A stretch of DNA of 64,000 nt from Amycolatopsis vastitatis. Lineage in GTDB: Bacteria; Actinomycetota; Actinomycetes; Mycobacteriales; Pseudonocardiaceae. The stretch covers positions 186,001 through 250,000 of the forward strand of contig NZ_NMUL01000038.1 in the NCBI RefSeq assembly GCF_002234595.1. Reading direction: 5' to 3'. Position numbers and translations under genes: made by a program. Within the stretch, counting starts at the first letter, position 1, and every line of letters starts with the position of its first letter. Of the stretch, positions 25,100-35,177 are shown piece after piece. The notes under the pieces are model-generated. The model searched no databases and was not told where the DNA came from. It saw only the letters and a program-made list of their open reading frames with translations.

Positions 25100-26652
25100 T
25101 CAGCCCACCGGCATGTCGCGGCGGCGCAACGCCGCCAAGCCGCCGATGGCCGCCACCAACGCGATCGCCAGCAGCCAGAGCACCGGTGCGAGACTGAACG
25201 TTCCGCCCGGCAGGCGGGCCAGGTGCGAGAACGGCGAGATCCCCAGCACCACGTCGTTCCAGCGCAGTGCCGAGCCGACCAGCGAGAGCAGCAGGAACGC
25301 CGCCAGCAGCCCCCACGCCGCCGCCGCGAACCGCGGGACGAAGCCGACCAGCGCCGCCGCCAGCCCCGCCAGTACCCACACCGCCGGCAACTGGGCCAGC
25401 GCCGCCGGGACCAGCGGCACACCGGACGTCACGCCGGTCGCCCAGCCCGTCACCACCAGCACGAACGCCGGGCCGGCCACGGCGAACGTCAAGTGCGCGA
25501 GCGCCCAGCCGAGGCGGCCGACCGCCGTCGCCAGTACCGGTTCCGCCCGGCCCGCCGCCTCTTCGGCCCGCAGCTTCAGCGTCGCCTGCACCGCGTAACC
25601 CGCCGCCGCGAGGCCGAACAACGTCATCGTCCCGGCCAGGTACGCGTCCGTCACCACGCCACCGCCGCCCATCCGGGAGAACACCTCCGCGACCGCCTTG
25701 TTGTCCCGCATCATCTCCGCGACGTTCTTCGCGACGCCACCCATCAGCAGGCCGACGAGCCCGAGGCACACGGTCCAGACCAGCAGCGTCCCCCGCTGCA
25801 GCCGCCAGGCCAGCGCCAGCGGCGACCGCAGTGACGCCTTCGCGCCGGAACGCCCGGGCCGGGCCGGGAGCAGCGCCGCGCCGAGGTCCCGGCGCGCGGC
25901 CAACGCGACAGCCACGACCACCAGCAAGCCGGTCGCGACGACGGCCAAGGCGAGCACCCACCACTGCTCCCCGGCGAACGGCCGCAGCCGGTGCGCCCAC
26001 CCGATCGGCGACAGCCACGCGAGCCAGCCCTCCGACGCGCTGCTGTCGCCCGCCGCGCGCAGCAAGAAGGCCGGCACCAGCACGCCGATCCCGATACCGC
26101 GTGCCCCGCCCGCGCCCCAGGTGAGCTGGGCGGCGACCGCGCCGACGCCGGCGAACACCCAGCCCACCAAGGAAAACTCGAGACCGAGTGCGAAAGCCCC
26201 CACCGCCGGGACGCCCTGCGCGGCCACACCGAAGCCCACCAGCAGCCCGCACACCGAACACGCGCCACAGGCGGCGAGCACGGCCGCCGCGAGCCCGGCG
26301 TGCCGTCCGACGACGGTCGCGCCGGTGAGCTCCCGGCGGCCCGCCTCCTCCTCGGTCCGGGTGTGCCGGACCACGGTGAGCAGCGCGATCAGGCCGACGA
26401 CGACCGGGACGAACCCGCACTGCCACGCCAGGAGGTTCCCTGCGGAAGAGCCGTACAGCGGGCCGTTGCGGACCACGAACGTCGCACTCGAAGCGTTGAG
26501 GTCGTAGAAGTGCTGCCGGGACGCGGCATCCGGGTACGCGGCCTTGATCGACGACAGGTAGCCGATCGGCGCCAGCGTGAGACCGACGATCCACACCGGC
26601 ATCAGCAGCCGGTCGCGCCGCAGCACCAGCCGCAGCAGCGCCCAGGTCCCGG

Positions 26653-26656
<4 letters not shown>
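25100..26656 (-). CDS. ABC-2-type exporter permease
   Basis: 518 residues with about twelve membrane helices in two halves, joined by a basic cytoplasmic loop (RPGRSGAKASLRSPLALAWRL, about residue 275-295). This duplicated layout is that of the two-fold permeases of actinomycete drug-efflux ABC systems. The ATG at 26656 overlaps the ATPase stop (ATGA). It works with the 26653-27561 ATPase under the TetR regulator upstream. The exported compound is not known. Confidence 0.88.
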
Positions 26657-27553
<897 letters not shown>

Positions 27554-27561
<8 letters not shown>

Positions 27562-28183
27562 CTTCGTTCCTTTCTCGGCTGTCCATCTTGGACAGAGCAG
27601 CGCGGGCCTTTTCGAGCATCTCCGGCCCCGCGGGCGGGTGGGTGAGCAGGTACCCGGCGGCCGCCATGATCCGCAGGGTGGCTTCGTGGGTGTTCGGCGT
27701 TTCCCCGAGCACGTCGGCCATGGGGCCGTGGAAGACGAACAGGCCCGCGGTCATCGCGACGAGCGCGGCCGCGGAGCCGCGCGGGTCGGGCCCGCCGATG
27801 TCCGCGGCGCGGAAGTACGCCTCGGTCTCGTCGACCATCTCGGCGAACTGCCGGGCCGCGGCCTCGGAGCCGTCGACCATGGCCCGGCCCAGGTAGCGCC
27901 GCAGCAGCAGCTGGCGCTCGTCGAACGCCGGCAGGAACCCCGTGTCCGCGCCGCCCTTCTCGAGCGCCTCCATCTTGAACTTCAGCAGCTGGTCGTGGAC
28001 GTGGTCGTCGCAGACCTCGCGCAGGCCGTCCTTGGACCCGAAGTGGTGCCGGATCAGGCCGCCGGAGACCCCGGCCTCCTTCGCGATGTCCAGGATCGAC
28101 GTCTTCTCCATGCCGCGTTCGGTGAACAGCCGGATGGCGGCGTCGCGGATCCGGGCTCGGGCGGTGAGGTCTTCGGTGCTCAT
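27554..28183 (-). CDS. TetR-family repressor of the ABC exporter
   Basis: 209 residues. The N-terminal helix-turn-helix is TSILDIAKEAGVSGGLIRHHF (about 28-47), then a helical ligand domain with a C-terminal region predicted to dimerise. Three 16-base operator copies at 20-base intervals lie 8 to 63 bases upstream, so it probably represses its own operon and is released by the exported compound. First gene of the exporter operon. Confidence 0.9.
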
Positions 28184-28190
28184 CAGTGTC

Positions 28191-28246
28191 CTATACGTGC
28201 ATGTAGTCGACTACACGTCAATATAGCCTGCTATACGCACGTGTAG
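28191..28246. promoter_or_regulatory. Three phased TetR operators
   Basis: CTATACGTGCATGTAG (28191-28206), CTACACGTCAATATAG (28211-28226) and CTATACGCACGTGTAG (28231-28246) are near-identical imperfect palindromes, each starting exactly 20 bases after the last. Adjacent half-sites also make a perfect TGTAGTCGACTACA (28202-28215). Very AT-rich for this genome. Confidence 0.8.
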
Positions 28247-28419
28247 CAATGGGGCGCCCTGACCGATCCGGAGGCATTCCGGTGACCGCCTAACCGCCGA
28301 GCCGGTTGGGCCATTCGGCTCGCAACCAAGTGCGGTCTCTGGGCTAAGTGTCTGATTGCTGACGAAGATCCCACCCTGTGTACTGCACGGACGCACATCT
28401 CCACGAAGGGGTCAGTTCA

Positions 28420-31400
28420 GTGACACAGCACAGATCGCGCTGGAGACGGCGGGCCGGGATCACCGTCCTCGCCACCGCACTCGGCGCCTCCGTCCTCGGC
28501 ATCGCCGTTCCGGTGGCCTCCGCCCAGCAGGCCCCACCGTCCAACGGCGCGGCCGACGGCAAGACGCTCGACGAGCACGACCGCGCGCTCGTCGCCGAAG
28601 CCGAGAAGGCCGGAAAGCCCGACGTCACGCTGCTGATCGCCGCGGAAAAGGGCCAGACCGGCACCGCCGTGAACGAGCTGAAGGCCCTCGGCGGGGTCGT
28701 CCAGTCCACCGACGCGAAGCTCGACTACGTCAAGGTCAGCATCCCGCCGGACAAGGCCGAGAAGGCCGCGAAGCTCAAGTCGGTGAACGCCGTCGACGTC
28801 GACGGCCTCATCGTGCGCGACGACCCGAAGCCCGACGGCGCGACCACCCCGCTGCCGCAGCCGGCCCCGGGCAAGAACACCCCGCGCGTCAACCCCTACC
28901 TGCCGACCGGCGACACCTACGCGGCGCAGTTCGGCCAGGTCCTGCCCGGCTGGGACGGCAAGGACACCACGGTCGCGGTGCTCGACTCCGGCGTCGACCT
29001 CGACTCCCCCGCGCTGGCCACCACCAGCCACGGCGAACGCAAGATCGTCGACTGGTACAACGCCAACGCCACCAACTCCGGCGACGGCACCTGGGTCAAG
29101 CAGTCCACCCAGACCTACACCGGCACCTTCACCGCGAACGGCAAGACCTGGACGGCCCCGGCGACCGGCGGTCCGTACACGTTCGGGCTCTTCGGCGAGA
29201 CCGCGGGCGACCTGGGCGCCGCGGACAGCGAGACCGGCGGTGACGTCAACCGCGACGGCGACCGCGCCGACTCCTGGGGTGTGCTGCTCGACCCGGCGAC
29301 CAAGGAGGTCCGGGTCGACCTCAACGGCAACGGCGACTTCACCGACGAGAAGCCGATGACCGACTACAACAAGAAGTACGACGTCGGCTTCTTCGGCACG
29401 GACAACCCGGCGACCGACGTCGCCGAGCGGATGGCGTTCGTGGTCCAGACCGACAAGCCGGGCTACGTCGGCATCGGCATCGCCGGCGCCGAGCACGGCT
29501 CGCACGTCGCGGGCATCGCCACCGGCAACGACCTGTTCGGCGGCAAGATGGACGGCGCGGCCCCGGGCGCGAAGGTCCTCGCGGTCAAGGTCTGCCTCAC
29601 CGGCAGCGCCTGCACCTCCTCGGGCCTGGTCGACGGCGTCGTCTACGCCGCCAGCCACGGCGCCGACGTCATCAACATCTCGATCGGCGGCCTGCCGGCG
29701 CTCAACGACGGCAACAACGCCCGCGCGGAGCTCTACAACCGCACGATCGCCGAGTACAACGTCCAGATCTTCATTTCGGCGGGCAACAGCGGCGCCGGGG
29801 CGAACACCGTCGGCGACCCGTCGGTGGCCACGGACGCGATCTCGGTCGGCTCGTACATCACCAAGGAGACCTGGCTGTCGAACTACGGCTCGGTCACGAA
29901 GAACCCCGAGTCGCTGCACCCGTTCTCCTCGCGCGGCCCGCGTGAGGACGGCGGCTTCAAGCCGGACATCATCGCGCCCGGCGCGGCGATCTCCACCACG
30001 CCGCGGTGGGAAGCGGGGAGCCCGGTCGCCGGCACGTACACCCTGCCGGCCGGCTACGCGATGCTGCAGGGCACGTCGATGGCGGCGCCGCAGGCGACCG
30101 GCGCGGCGGCACTGCTGGTGAGCGCGTACAAGGCGACGCACAACGGCCGGCGGCCGCCGGTGGCGCAGCTGCGGGCGGCGATCAAGTCGACCGCGCGGTT
30201 CGTGCCGGGCATCGGCGCGTACGCCCAGGGCGCGGGCCTGTTCAACGTCCCCGCCGCGTTCGTCGCGCTTTCGCTCAACCCGAAGCCGGACGCCGTCTCG
30301 ACGTCGGTCGAGGTGCACACCGCGCTGTCGGGCCTGCTGCCCACCCCGAACACCGGCGTGGGCATCCACGACCGCGAGGGCGTGACCACCGGCAAGGCGT
30401 ACACCCGGACCTACACGATCACCCGGACCACGGGCTCGGCGCACCCGGTGCCGTACTTCGTGCGGTGGGTCGGCAACGACGGCACGTTCTCCTCGGGGTC
30501 CACAGTGGTCCTTCCGCTGAACACCCCGGTGAAGTTCGACGTCAAGGTGAACCCGAAGAACGCGGGCGTCCACTCGGCCCTGCTGTACCTGGACAACCCG
30601 CTGACGATCGGCATCGACGTGCAGACCCTCAACACGGTCTTCGCGCCGCAGGAGTTCACCGCCGGCAACGGTTTCAAGGTCGATGCCTCCGGCAAGATCG
30701 CCCGCAACCAGGCGACCACCTACTTCGTGCGGGTGCCGCAGGGCGCCAGCGCGCTGAAGGTGGACCTGGACGCCGGCGGCGGCGCTCCCGGCAAGGGCCA
30801 GGTGCGGTTCCTGCGGTACGACCCGACCGGTGTCCCGGCCGAGGCCAGCACCGCGACGACCGCGTGCTACCTGCCCGACGCGGGCGCGGGCTGCGCCGGC
30901 GGCACGCCGACCAGCCGGACCATCGCCAACCCGCTGCCGGGCGTGTGGGAGATCGTCGTCGAAGCGCGGCGGACGTCCGATGTGGACGATGCGGCGTACA
31001 AGCTGTCGGCGACGGTGCTGGGCACGTCGATCTCGCCGAACCCGGACACGATCGCCTCGGCCACGCTGAACACGCCGATCCCGCGGTCCTACACCGTGCA
31101 GAACTCGCTCGGCGCGTTCACCGGCAAGCTCAACGGCGGCACGCTGGGCAGCGCCAAGACGCAGCGGCCGACGATCACCGAAGGCACGCAGCAGCAGTAC
31201 CAGATCGCGGTGACGCCGGGCTCGACGTCGCTGACCGCCACGATCGGCAACCCCGCCGTCGTGGGCACGGACCTCGACCTGGTGCTGTACAACTGCACGA
31301 CCGGATCCTGCGTGCAGGCGGGCGTCAGCGCGGACGGTGACTCCGAGGAGTCGGTGACCGTGCCCAACCCGGCGCCCGGGGTGTGGGTCGCGCTCGTCGA

Positions 31401-31653
31401 CGGGTACGCGGTGCCCGGCGGCACCACCGCCTACGACTACCTCGACGTGTTCACCAACCCGGCGTTCGGTTCGGTCGCGGTGACCGACGCGAACGCGCTG
31501 CGGGCGTCGGGCAGCTCGTGGACGGTGCCGGCGACGGTGACGGCCACGGCCGTCCCGGGCGCGGGCCGGACCCTGCGCGGCCAGCTGGCCGTGCAGACCG
31601 ACACCGGCGTCACCGTCGGCACCTCGCTGGTGCAGATCACCTCGGTGAGCTAG
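28420..31653 (+). CDS. Secreted S8 subtilisin-like serine protease
   Basis: 1077 residues, GTG start with GAAGGGG upstream (an ATG-less frame opens at 28378). A Sec signal (RWRRRAGITVLATALGASVL to VASAQ) is followed by an inhibitor-like propeptide (about 60-135). Catalytic residues are D189 (VAVLDSGVD), H359 (AEHGSHVAGIA) and S553 (QGTSMAAPQATG). The 170-residue gap between D and H is unusually long and contains an EF-hand-like DLNGNGDF stretch that may bind calcium. The C-terminal about 450 residues look like repeated beta-sandwich domains. It stands alone; a long hairpin terminator follows. Confidence 0.92.
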   Translation: MTQHRSRWRRRAGITVLATALGASVLGIAVPVASAQQAPPSNGAADGKTLDEHDRALVAEAEKAGKPDVTLLIAAEKGQTGTAVNELKALGGVVQSTDAKLDYVKVSIPPDKAEKAAKLKSVNAVDVDGLIVRDDPKPDGATTPLPQPAPGKNTPRVNPYLPTGDTYAAQFGQVLPGWDGKDTTVAVLDSGVDLDSPALATTSHGERKIVDWYNANATNSGDGTWVKQSTQTYTGTFTANGKTWTAPATGGPYTFGLFGETAGDLGAADSETGGDVNRDGDRADSWGVLLDPATKEVRVDLNGNGDFTDEKPMTDYNKKYDVGFFGTDNPATDVAERMAFVVQTDKPGYVGIGIAGAEHGSHVAGIATGNDLFGGKMDGAAPGAKVLAVKVCLTGSACTSSGLVDGVVYAASHGADVINISIGGLPALNDGNNARAELYNRTIAEYNVQIFISAGNSGAGANTVGDPSVATDAISVGSYITKETWLSNYGSVTKNPESLHPFSSRGPREDGGFKPDIIAPGAAISTTPRWEAGSPVAGTYTLPAGYAMLQGTSMAAPQATGAAALLVSAYKATHNGRRPPVAQLRAAIKSTARFVPGIGAYAQGAGLFNVPAAFVALSLNPKPDAVSTSVEVHTALSGLLPTPNTGVGIHDREGVTTGKAYTRTYTITRTTGSAHPVPYFVRWVGNDGTFSSGSTVVLPLNTPVKFDVKVNPKNAGVHSALLYLDNPLTIGIDVQTLNTVFAPQEFTAGNGFKVDASGKIARNQATTYFVRVPQGASALKVDLDAGGGAPGKGQVRFLRYDPTGVPAEASTATTACYLPDAGAGCAGGTPTSRTIANPLPGVWEIVVEARRTSDVDDAAYKLSATVLGTSISPNPDTIASATLNTPIPRSYTVQNSLGAFTGKLNGGTLGSAKTQRPTITEGTQQQYQIAVTPGSTSLTATIGNPAVVGTDLDLVLYNCTTGSCVQAGVSADGDSEESVTVPNPAPGVWVALVDGYAVPGGTTAYDYLDVFTNPAFGSVAVTDANALRASGSSWTVPATVTATAVPGAGRTLRGQLAVQTDTGVTVGTSLVQITSVS

Positions 31654-31680
31654 CGCGGCTTAGGCTCGGCGCAGGTTGTC

Positions 31681-31720
31681 GTGAGTGGGAAACAGGGTTA
31701 GAACGCTGTTTCCCACTCAC
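31681..31720. terminator. Bidirectional hairpin terminator
   Basis: GTGAGTGGGAAACAG (31681-31695) and CTGTTTCCCACTCAC (31706-31720) form a perfect 15-base stem with a 10-base loop, between the convergent protease and ROK genes; its right end covers the ROK stop codon. Confidence 0.85.
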
Positions 31721-32874
31721 GACGCGCGGGTGACGAACGGTGCCGGATCCGCCAGGACGCGGTGGACGACCCGGCCCGCGGCGCCGAGCGTGGCCGCGTC
31801 CCCGCCGAGGCGGGAGGCCGACAACAGCGGGGGCGCGCCGCGGAGGCCGCCGAGACGGGCCGCCAGGACCTCCGCCACCGGGCCGGACAGCCACGGGTAC
31901 AGCTGCGTGAACACCCCGCCCAGCACGATCCGGTCGAGGTCCAGCAGGTTCACCGCCGACGTCAGGGCGATGCCGAGGGCCCGTCCGGCCGACGCGCACG
32001 CCGCCAGCGCCGTCTCGTCGCCGCCTTCGAGAGCGGTCAGCAAAGCCGGTACCGAGACGGCGTTTCCCGCCGCCAGCAAAGCTTCCTGCCCGGCGTACGT
32101 CTCCAGGCACCCGCTGCCGCCGCAGCTGCACGGGGATCCTTCGGGCGCCACGACGACGTGGCCCAGCTCGCCGGCCAGCCCGCTCGCGCCGGAGTACAGC
32201 GCGCCGCCGACGACCAGGCCCGCGCCGATGCCGATTTCGCCGGAGACGTAGAGGAAGTCTCGTTCGCCGTCGCCGTACCAGAACTCGCCCAGGGCGGCGA
32301 GGTTCGCTTCGTTGTCCAGCTCGACCGGGACCGGCAGCCGCAGCAGGTCGGCCGGGCGGACGTCCTGCCAGCCGAGGTTGGGGGCGCTGAACAGGACGCC
32401 GTCGCCGACCGGGCCGGACACCGCGAGCACCGCGCCCGCCACCTCCAGCCCGAGCCGGTGGGTCTCGGCGAGGGCTTCCGTGGCCAGGTCCTGCAGCTCC
32501 CCCAGCACCTTCTTCGGCCTCGAGCCGCGGTTGTCGCGTTCGCGGCGCGCGGCGAACCTGACCTCGCCGGTGAGATCGAGCACGCGCACCGCGAGGTAGT
32601 CGACGTTGATCTCCAGGCCCAGCGACGCCACGCGCGCCCCGCTGAGCACGACCGCCACCCCCGGCCGGCCGCGTTCGCCGGCGCGGGCGGGCCCGGTCTC
32701 GGCGAGCAGCCCGGCGTCGACCAGGTCGCCGACGAGCTTCGAGACCGTGGACTTGGTGAGCCCGGTGACCTCGGCGAGCGCCGCCCGGGTGAGCGGGCCG
32801 CCGCGGCTGACCGCGCCCAGCACGACCTCGAGGTTGCGGGCGCGCATCTCTTCGTGCCGCACGGCCTGCGTCAT
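31717..32874 (-). CDS. ROK-family transcriptional regulator (XylR-like)
   Basis: 385 residues. A winged helix (LTRAALAEVTGLTKSTVSKL, about 25-45) precedes a sugar-kinase-like domain with GEIGIGAGLVVGG and the zinc motif CSCGGSGCLE (about 250-260). ROK repressors bind a sugar and leave the DNA. AGGAGG supports ATG 32874. Transcribed divergently from xylose isomerase, with an inverted repeat in between, so it most likely represses xylA in the absence of xylose. Confidence 0.9.
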   Translation of the reverse strand: MTQAVRHEEMRARNLEVVLGAVSRGGPLTRAALAEVTGLTKSTVSKLVGDLVDAGLLAETGPARAGERGRPGVAVVLSGARVASLGLEINVDYLAVRVLDLTGEVRFAARRERDNRGSRPKKVLGELQDLATEALAETHRLGLEVAGAVLAVSGPVGDGVLFSAPNLGWQDVRPADLLRLPVPVELDNEANLAALGEFWYGDGERDFLYVSGEIGIGAGLVVGGALYSGASGLAGELGHVVVAPEGSPCSCGGSGCLETYAGQEALLAAGNAVSVPALLTALEGGDETALAACASAGRALGIALTSAVNLLDLDRIVLGGVFTQLYPWLSGPVAEVLAARLGGLRGAPPLLSASRLGGDAATLGAAGRVVHRVLADPAPFVTRAS

Positions 32875-32935
32875 CGTGACCCTCCTGCGAAGCACTTCAA
32901 CCGGCCTCTTGACGCCCGGGACCCCCTCGGCGCAT

Positions 32936-32960
32936 ATTTAGTCTACAACGTGAACTAAAT
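32936..32960. promoter_or_regulatory. ROK-type operator between regulator and xylA
   Basis: ATTTAGT (32936-32942) and ACTAAAT (32954-32960) are perfect inverted arms 11 bases apart, the AT-rich form usual for ROK/XylR operators, 12 bases before the xylA start. Confidence 0.7.
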
Positions 32961-32972
32961 GAAGGGACAGTC

Positions 32973-34121
32973 ATGAGCGACTACGCTCCCCAGCCGGCCG
33001 ACAAGTTCACCTTCGGCCTCTGGACCGTGGGCTGGCCGGCGAACGACCCGTTCGGGGTCGCGACGCGGGCGCCGCTCGACCCGGTCGAGAGCGTGCACCG
33101 GCTCGCGGAGCTGGGCGCCTACGGCGTGACCTTCCACGACGACGACCTCCTGGCCACCGAGCCGGACCGCGACAAGGCGATCGAGCGGTTCCGCAAGGCG
33201 CTCGCCGAGACCGGCCTCAAGGTCCCGATGGCGACGACGAACCTGTTCACCCACCCGGTGTTCAAGGACGGCGGCCTGACCAGCAACGACCGCGACGTCC
33301 GCCGGTACGCGCTGCGGAAGGTGCGCCGCAACCTCGACCTCGCGGCCGAGCTCGGCGCGGAGACCTACGTCGTGTGGGGCGGGCGCGAAGGCGCCGAGTC
33401 CGACGCGGCGAAGGACGTCCGCGCGGCCTTGGACCGCTACAAGGAAGGCCTGGACCTGCTCGCCGACTACGTCGTCGAGAAGGGCTACTCGCTGCGGTTC
33501 GCGCTGGAGCCCAAGCCGAACGAGCCGCGCGGCGACATCCTGCTGCCGACGATCGGGCACGCGCTGGGCTTCATCTCGCAGCTCGCGCGGCCGGAGATGT
33601 TCGGGCTCAACCCGGAGGTCGGGCACGAGCAGATGGCCGGGCTGAACTTCGTGCACGGCATCTCGCAGGCGCTGTGGCAGGGCAAGCTGTTCCACATCGA
33701 CCTCAACGGCCAGCACGGCCCGAAGTTCGACCAGGACCTGATCTTCGGCCACGGCGACCTCAAGAGCGCGTTCTTCCTGGTCGACCTGCTGGAGAACGCC
33801 GGCTACGACGGCCCGCGGCACTTCGACTACAAGCCGATGCGCACCGAGGACGCCGAGGACGTCTGGGTGTCGGCCGCGGCGAACATGCGGACGTACCTGA
33901 TCCTTAAGGAGAAGGCGGCGGCGTTCCGGGCCGACCCCGAGGTCGCCGAAGCCCTCGCGGCGTCCCGGGTCACGGAACTCGCGACGCCGACGCTGGCGCC
34001 GGGCGAGACCTTCGACGACCTGCTGAACGACGAGTTCGACCTCGACGCGGCGGCCGCGCGCGGCTACCACTTCACCCGGCTCAACCAGCTGGCCCTGGAG
34101 CACCTCCTCGGCGTCCGCTGA
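32973..34121 (+). CDS. xylA: Xylose isomerase
   Basis: 382 residues, the length of actinomycete (class I) enzymes. It interconverts D-xylose and D-xylulose, and D-glucose and fructose. Conserved catalytic and metal sites: VTFHDDDL with the ring-opening His and Asp near residue 54-57, ALEPKPNEPRGD with the metal Glu and Lys (about 180), GLNPEVGHEQM (Glu/His at about 215-220), IDLNGQ and HFDYKPMR. Preceded by GAAGGGAC. No xylB kinase follows, unlike many xyl operons; a terminator comes directly after. Confidence 0.97.
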   Translation: MSDYAPQPADKFTFGLWTVGWPANDPFGVATRAPLDPVESVHRLAELGAYGVTFHDDDLLATEPDRDKAIERFRKALAETGLKVPMATTNLFTHPVFKDGGLTSNDRDVRRYALRKVRRNLDLAAELGAETYVVWGGREGAESDAAKDVRAALDRYKEGLDLLADYVVEKGYSLRFALEPKPNEPRGDILLPTIGHALGFISQLARPEMFGLNPEVGHEQMAGLNFVHGISQALWQGKLFHIDLNGQHGPKFDQDLIFGHGDLKSAFFLVDLLENAGYDGPRHFDYKPMRTEDAEDVWVSAAANMRTYLILKEKAAAFRADPEVAEALAASRVTELATPTLAPGETFDDLLNDEFDLDAAAARGYHFTRLNQLALEHLLGVR

Positions 34122-34131
34122 AGTCCACCCC

Positions 34132-34169
34132 AGAGCGTCCAGCCGTGATCGCGCCCGGCTGGGCGCTCT
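34132..34169 (+). terminator. Hairpin terminator after xylA
   Basis: A 14-base stem (34132-34145 against 34156-34169, one T-G wobble) with a 10-base loop, starting 11 bases after the xylA stop. Confidence 0.8.
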
Positions 34170-34190
34170 GCGGCATCTGTCAGCGCCGGT

Positions 34191-34763
34191 TCAACCCGAG
34201 CTCGCGAGTCCGGAGAGCAGGGCCGCGGCAGCCCTGTCGAAAGGGGCGATGCTTCCCGCGGCGCGGCACAGGATGTGGGCGCCTTCGAGGGTGACGATCA
34301 TCAGGGTGCCCAGGTCAGCGGCCTGGGACGAGTGCATTCCGGCGTCCGTGAGTTTTCCGGCGAGTTCGCCGCCCCATCCGGTGAATGCTTCGGCCGCGAC
34401 AGTGCGCAGGCTGCGCTGGTCGGCGATGGCCGCACCGCCGTCGACGGTGACCGCCGCGATCGCGCAGCCACCGCCTTCGGCGGACGCCTGCACCACGGGA
34501 CGGACATTGCCGAGGAACGCCTCCACGACTTCGCGTGGCGTGCGGGCCGGCAGTTCGTGCAGGTGGCCGCGGACGTCTTCGGCGTTGCGGCGGGCGGCTT
34601 CGAGGGCGAGTTGCTGCTTGCCGCCCGGGAAATGGTGATAGATCGCTCCGCGCGCGGCACCACTTTCGGCCAGGACGCCGGTGAAGGACATCGCGGCCAG
34701 GCCGTGGCGCTGCAGCAGCCCGATCGCTGCCCTGATCATGCGGGACTTCGTGTCCGCGGCCAT
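34191..34763 (-). CDS. TetR-family repressor (LmrA/YxaF-like)
   Basis: 190 residues. Helix-turn-helix FTGVLAESGAARGAIYHHFP (about 28-47), then a ligand domain with GGCAIAAVTVDGG. The ATG at 34763 (MAADTKSR) is preferred over GTG/ATG positions up to 34790 because the latter would overlap its own operator. Divergent from the YdhR/VOC pair, with two identical-format operators between; likely represses both directions. Confidence 0.88.
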   Translation of the reverse strand: MAADTKSRMIRAAIGLLQRHGLAAMSFTGVLAESGAARGAIYHHFPGGKQQLALEAARRNAEDVRGHLHELPARTPREVVEAFLGNVRPVVQASAEGGGCAIAAVTVDGGAAIADQRSLRTVAAEAFTGWGGELAGKLTDAGMHSSQAADLGTLMIVTLEGAHILCRAAGSIAPFDRAAAALLSGLASSG

Positions 34764-34776
34764 CGAGACCCCCTTG

Positions 34777-34829
34777 ACTAGTACGGCCATCCTAGTCCAT
34801 GCTCAGCCCACTAGGACGCGCGTACTAGT
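34777..34829. promoter_or_regulatory. Two TetR operators in a divergent promoter
   Basis: ACTAG-N10-CTAGT occurs at 34777-34796 and again at 34810-34829, 33 bases apart. The outer parts, GACTAGTACG (34776-34785) and CGTACTAGTC (34821-34830), are exact inverted repeats. TTGACT at 34774 may be a -35 element. Confidence 0.75.
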
Positions 34830-34868
34830 CGTCGGGGCTGAACAGGCCCCCGAAACCGGAGGTTCGTG

Positions 34869-35177
34869 ATGGGCAAGACGTTTCTCTACACCGAGATCCA
34901 GGCAGCAGTGCCGTTCGACCAGTTCGACTGGCGCCCGGTCAATGCCGCGCTGAAGACCGCACCGGGCCTGATCCGCAAGACGTGGCTGTCCGGCATCGGA
35001 ACCCACACCGTCGGTGGTTTCTACGAGTTCGACAGCGCCCGGAACGCCCTGGCCTTCGCCCAGGGACCCTTCGCCGAAGAAGCCCGCCGAGCCGGAGCCC
35101 CGGCAACGACCCGGCTGTTCGACGGTGACATCGTCGAAGACGCCAGTGTCGATCTGAACTCGCCCTACTACGCGTGA
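34869..35177 (+). CDS. YdhR-like putative monooxygenase
   Basis: 102 residues, single alpha/beta barrel-forming domain of the YdhR family (dimeric ABM-like fold): EIQAAVPFDQFDW, LIRKTWLSGIGTHTVGGFYEF and SARNALAFAQG. Family members are thought to protect against or modify small aromatic or quinone-type compounds, but the substrate is unproven. ATG 34869 is adjacent to an in-frame GTG at 34866. It overlaps the VOC gene (GTGA). Confidence 0.75.
   Translation: MGKTFLYTEIQAAVPFDQFDWRPVNAALKTAPGLIRKTWLSGIGTHTVGGFYEFDSARNALAFAQGPFAEEARRAGAPATTRLFDGDIVEDASVDLNSPYYA

Noticed and set aside
28417..30573. 718-residue minus-strand frame
   Set aside because: Shadow of the subtilase gene; composition is Arg/Val/Ala/Asp-rich with no motif.
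32973..34121. xylA as part of a full xyl operon
   Set aside because: A strong terminator follows immediately and no xylB or transporter is in the window.
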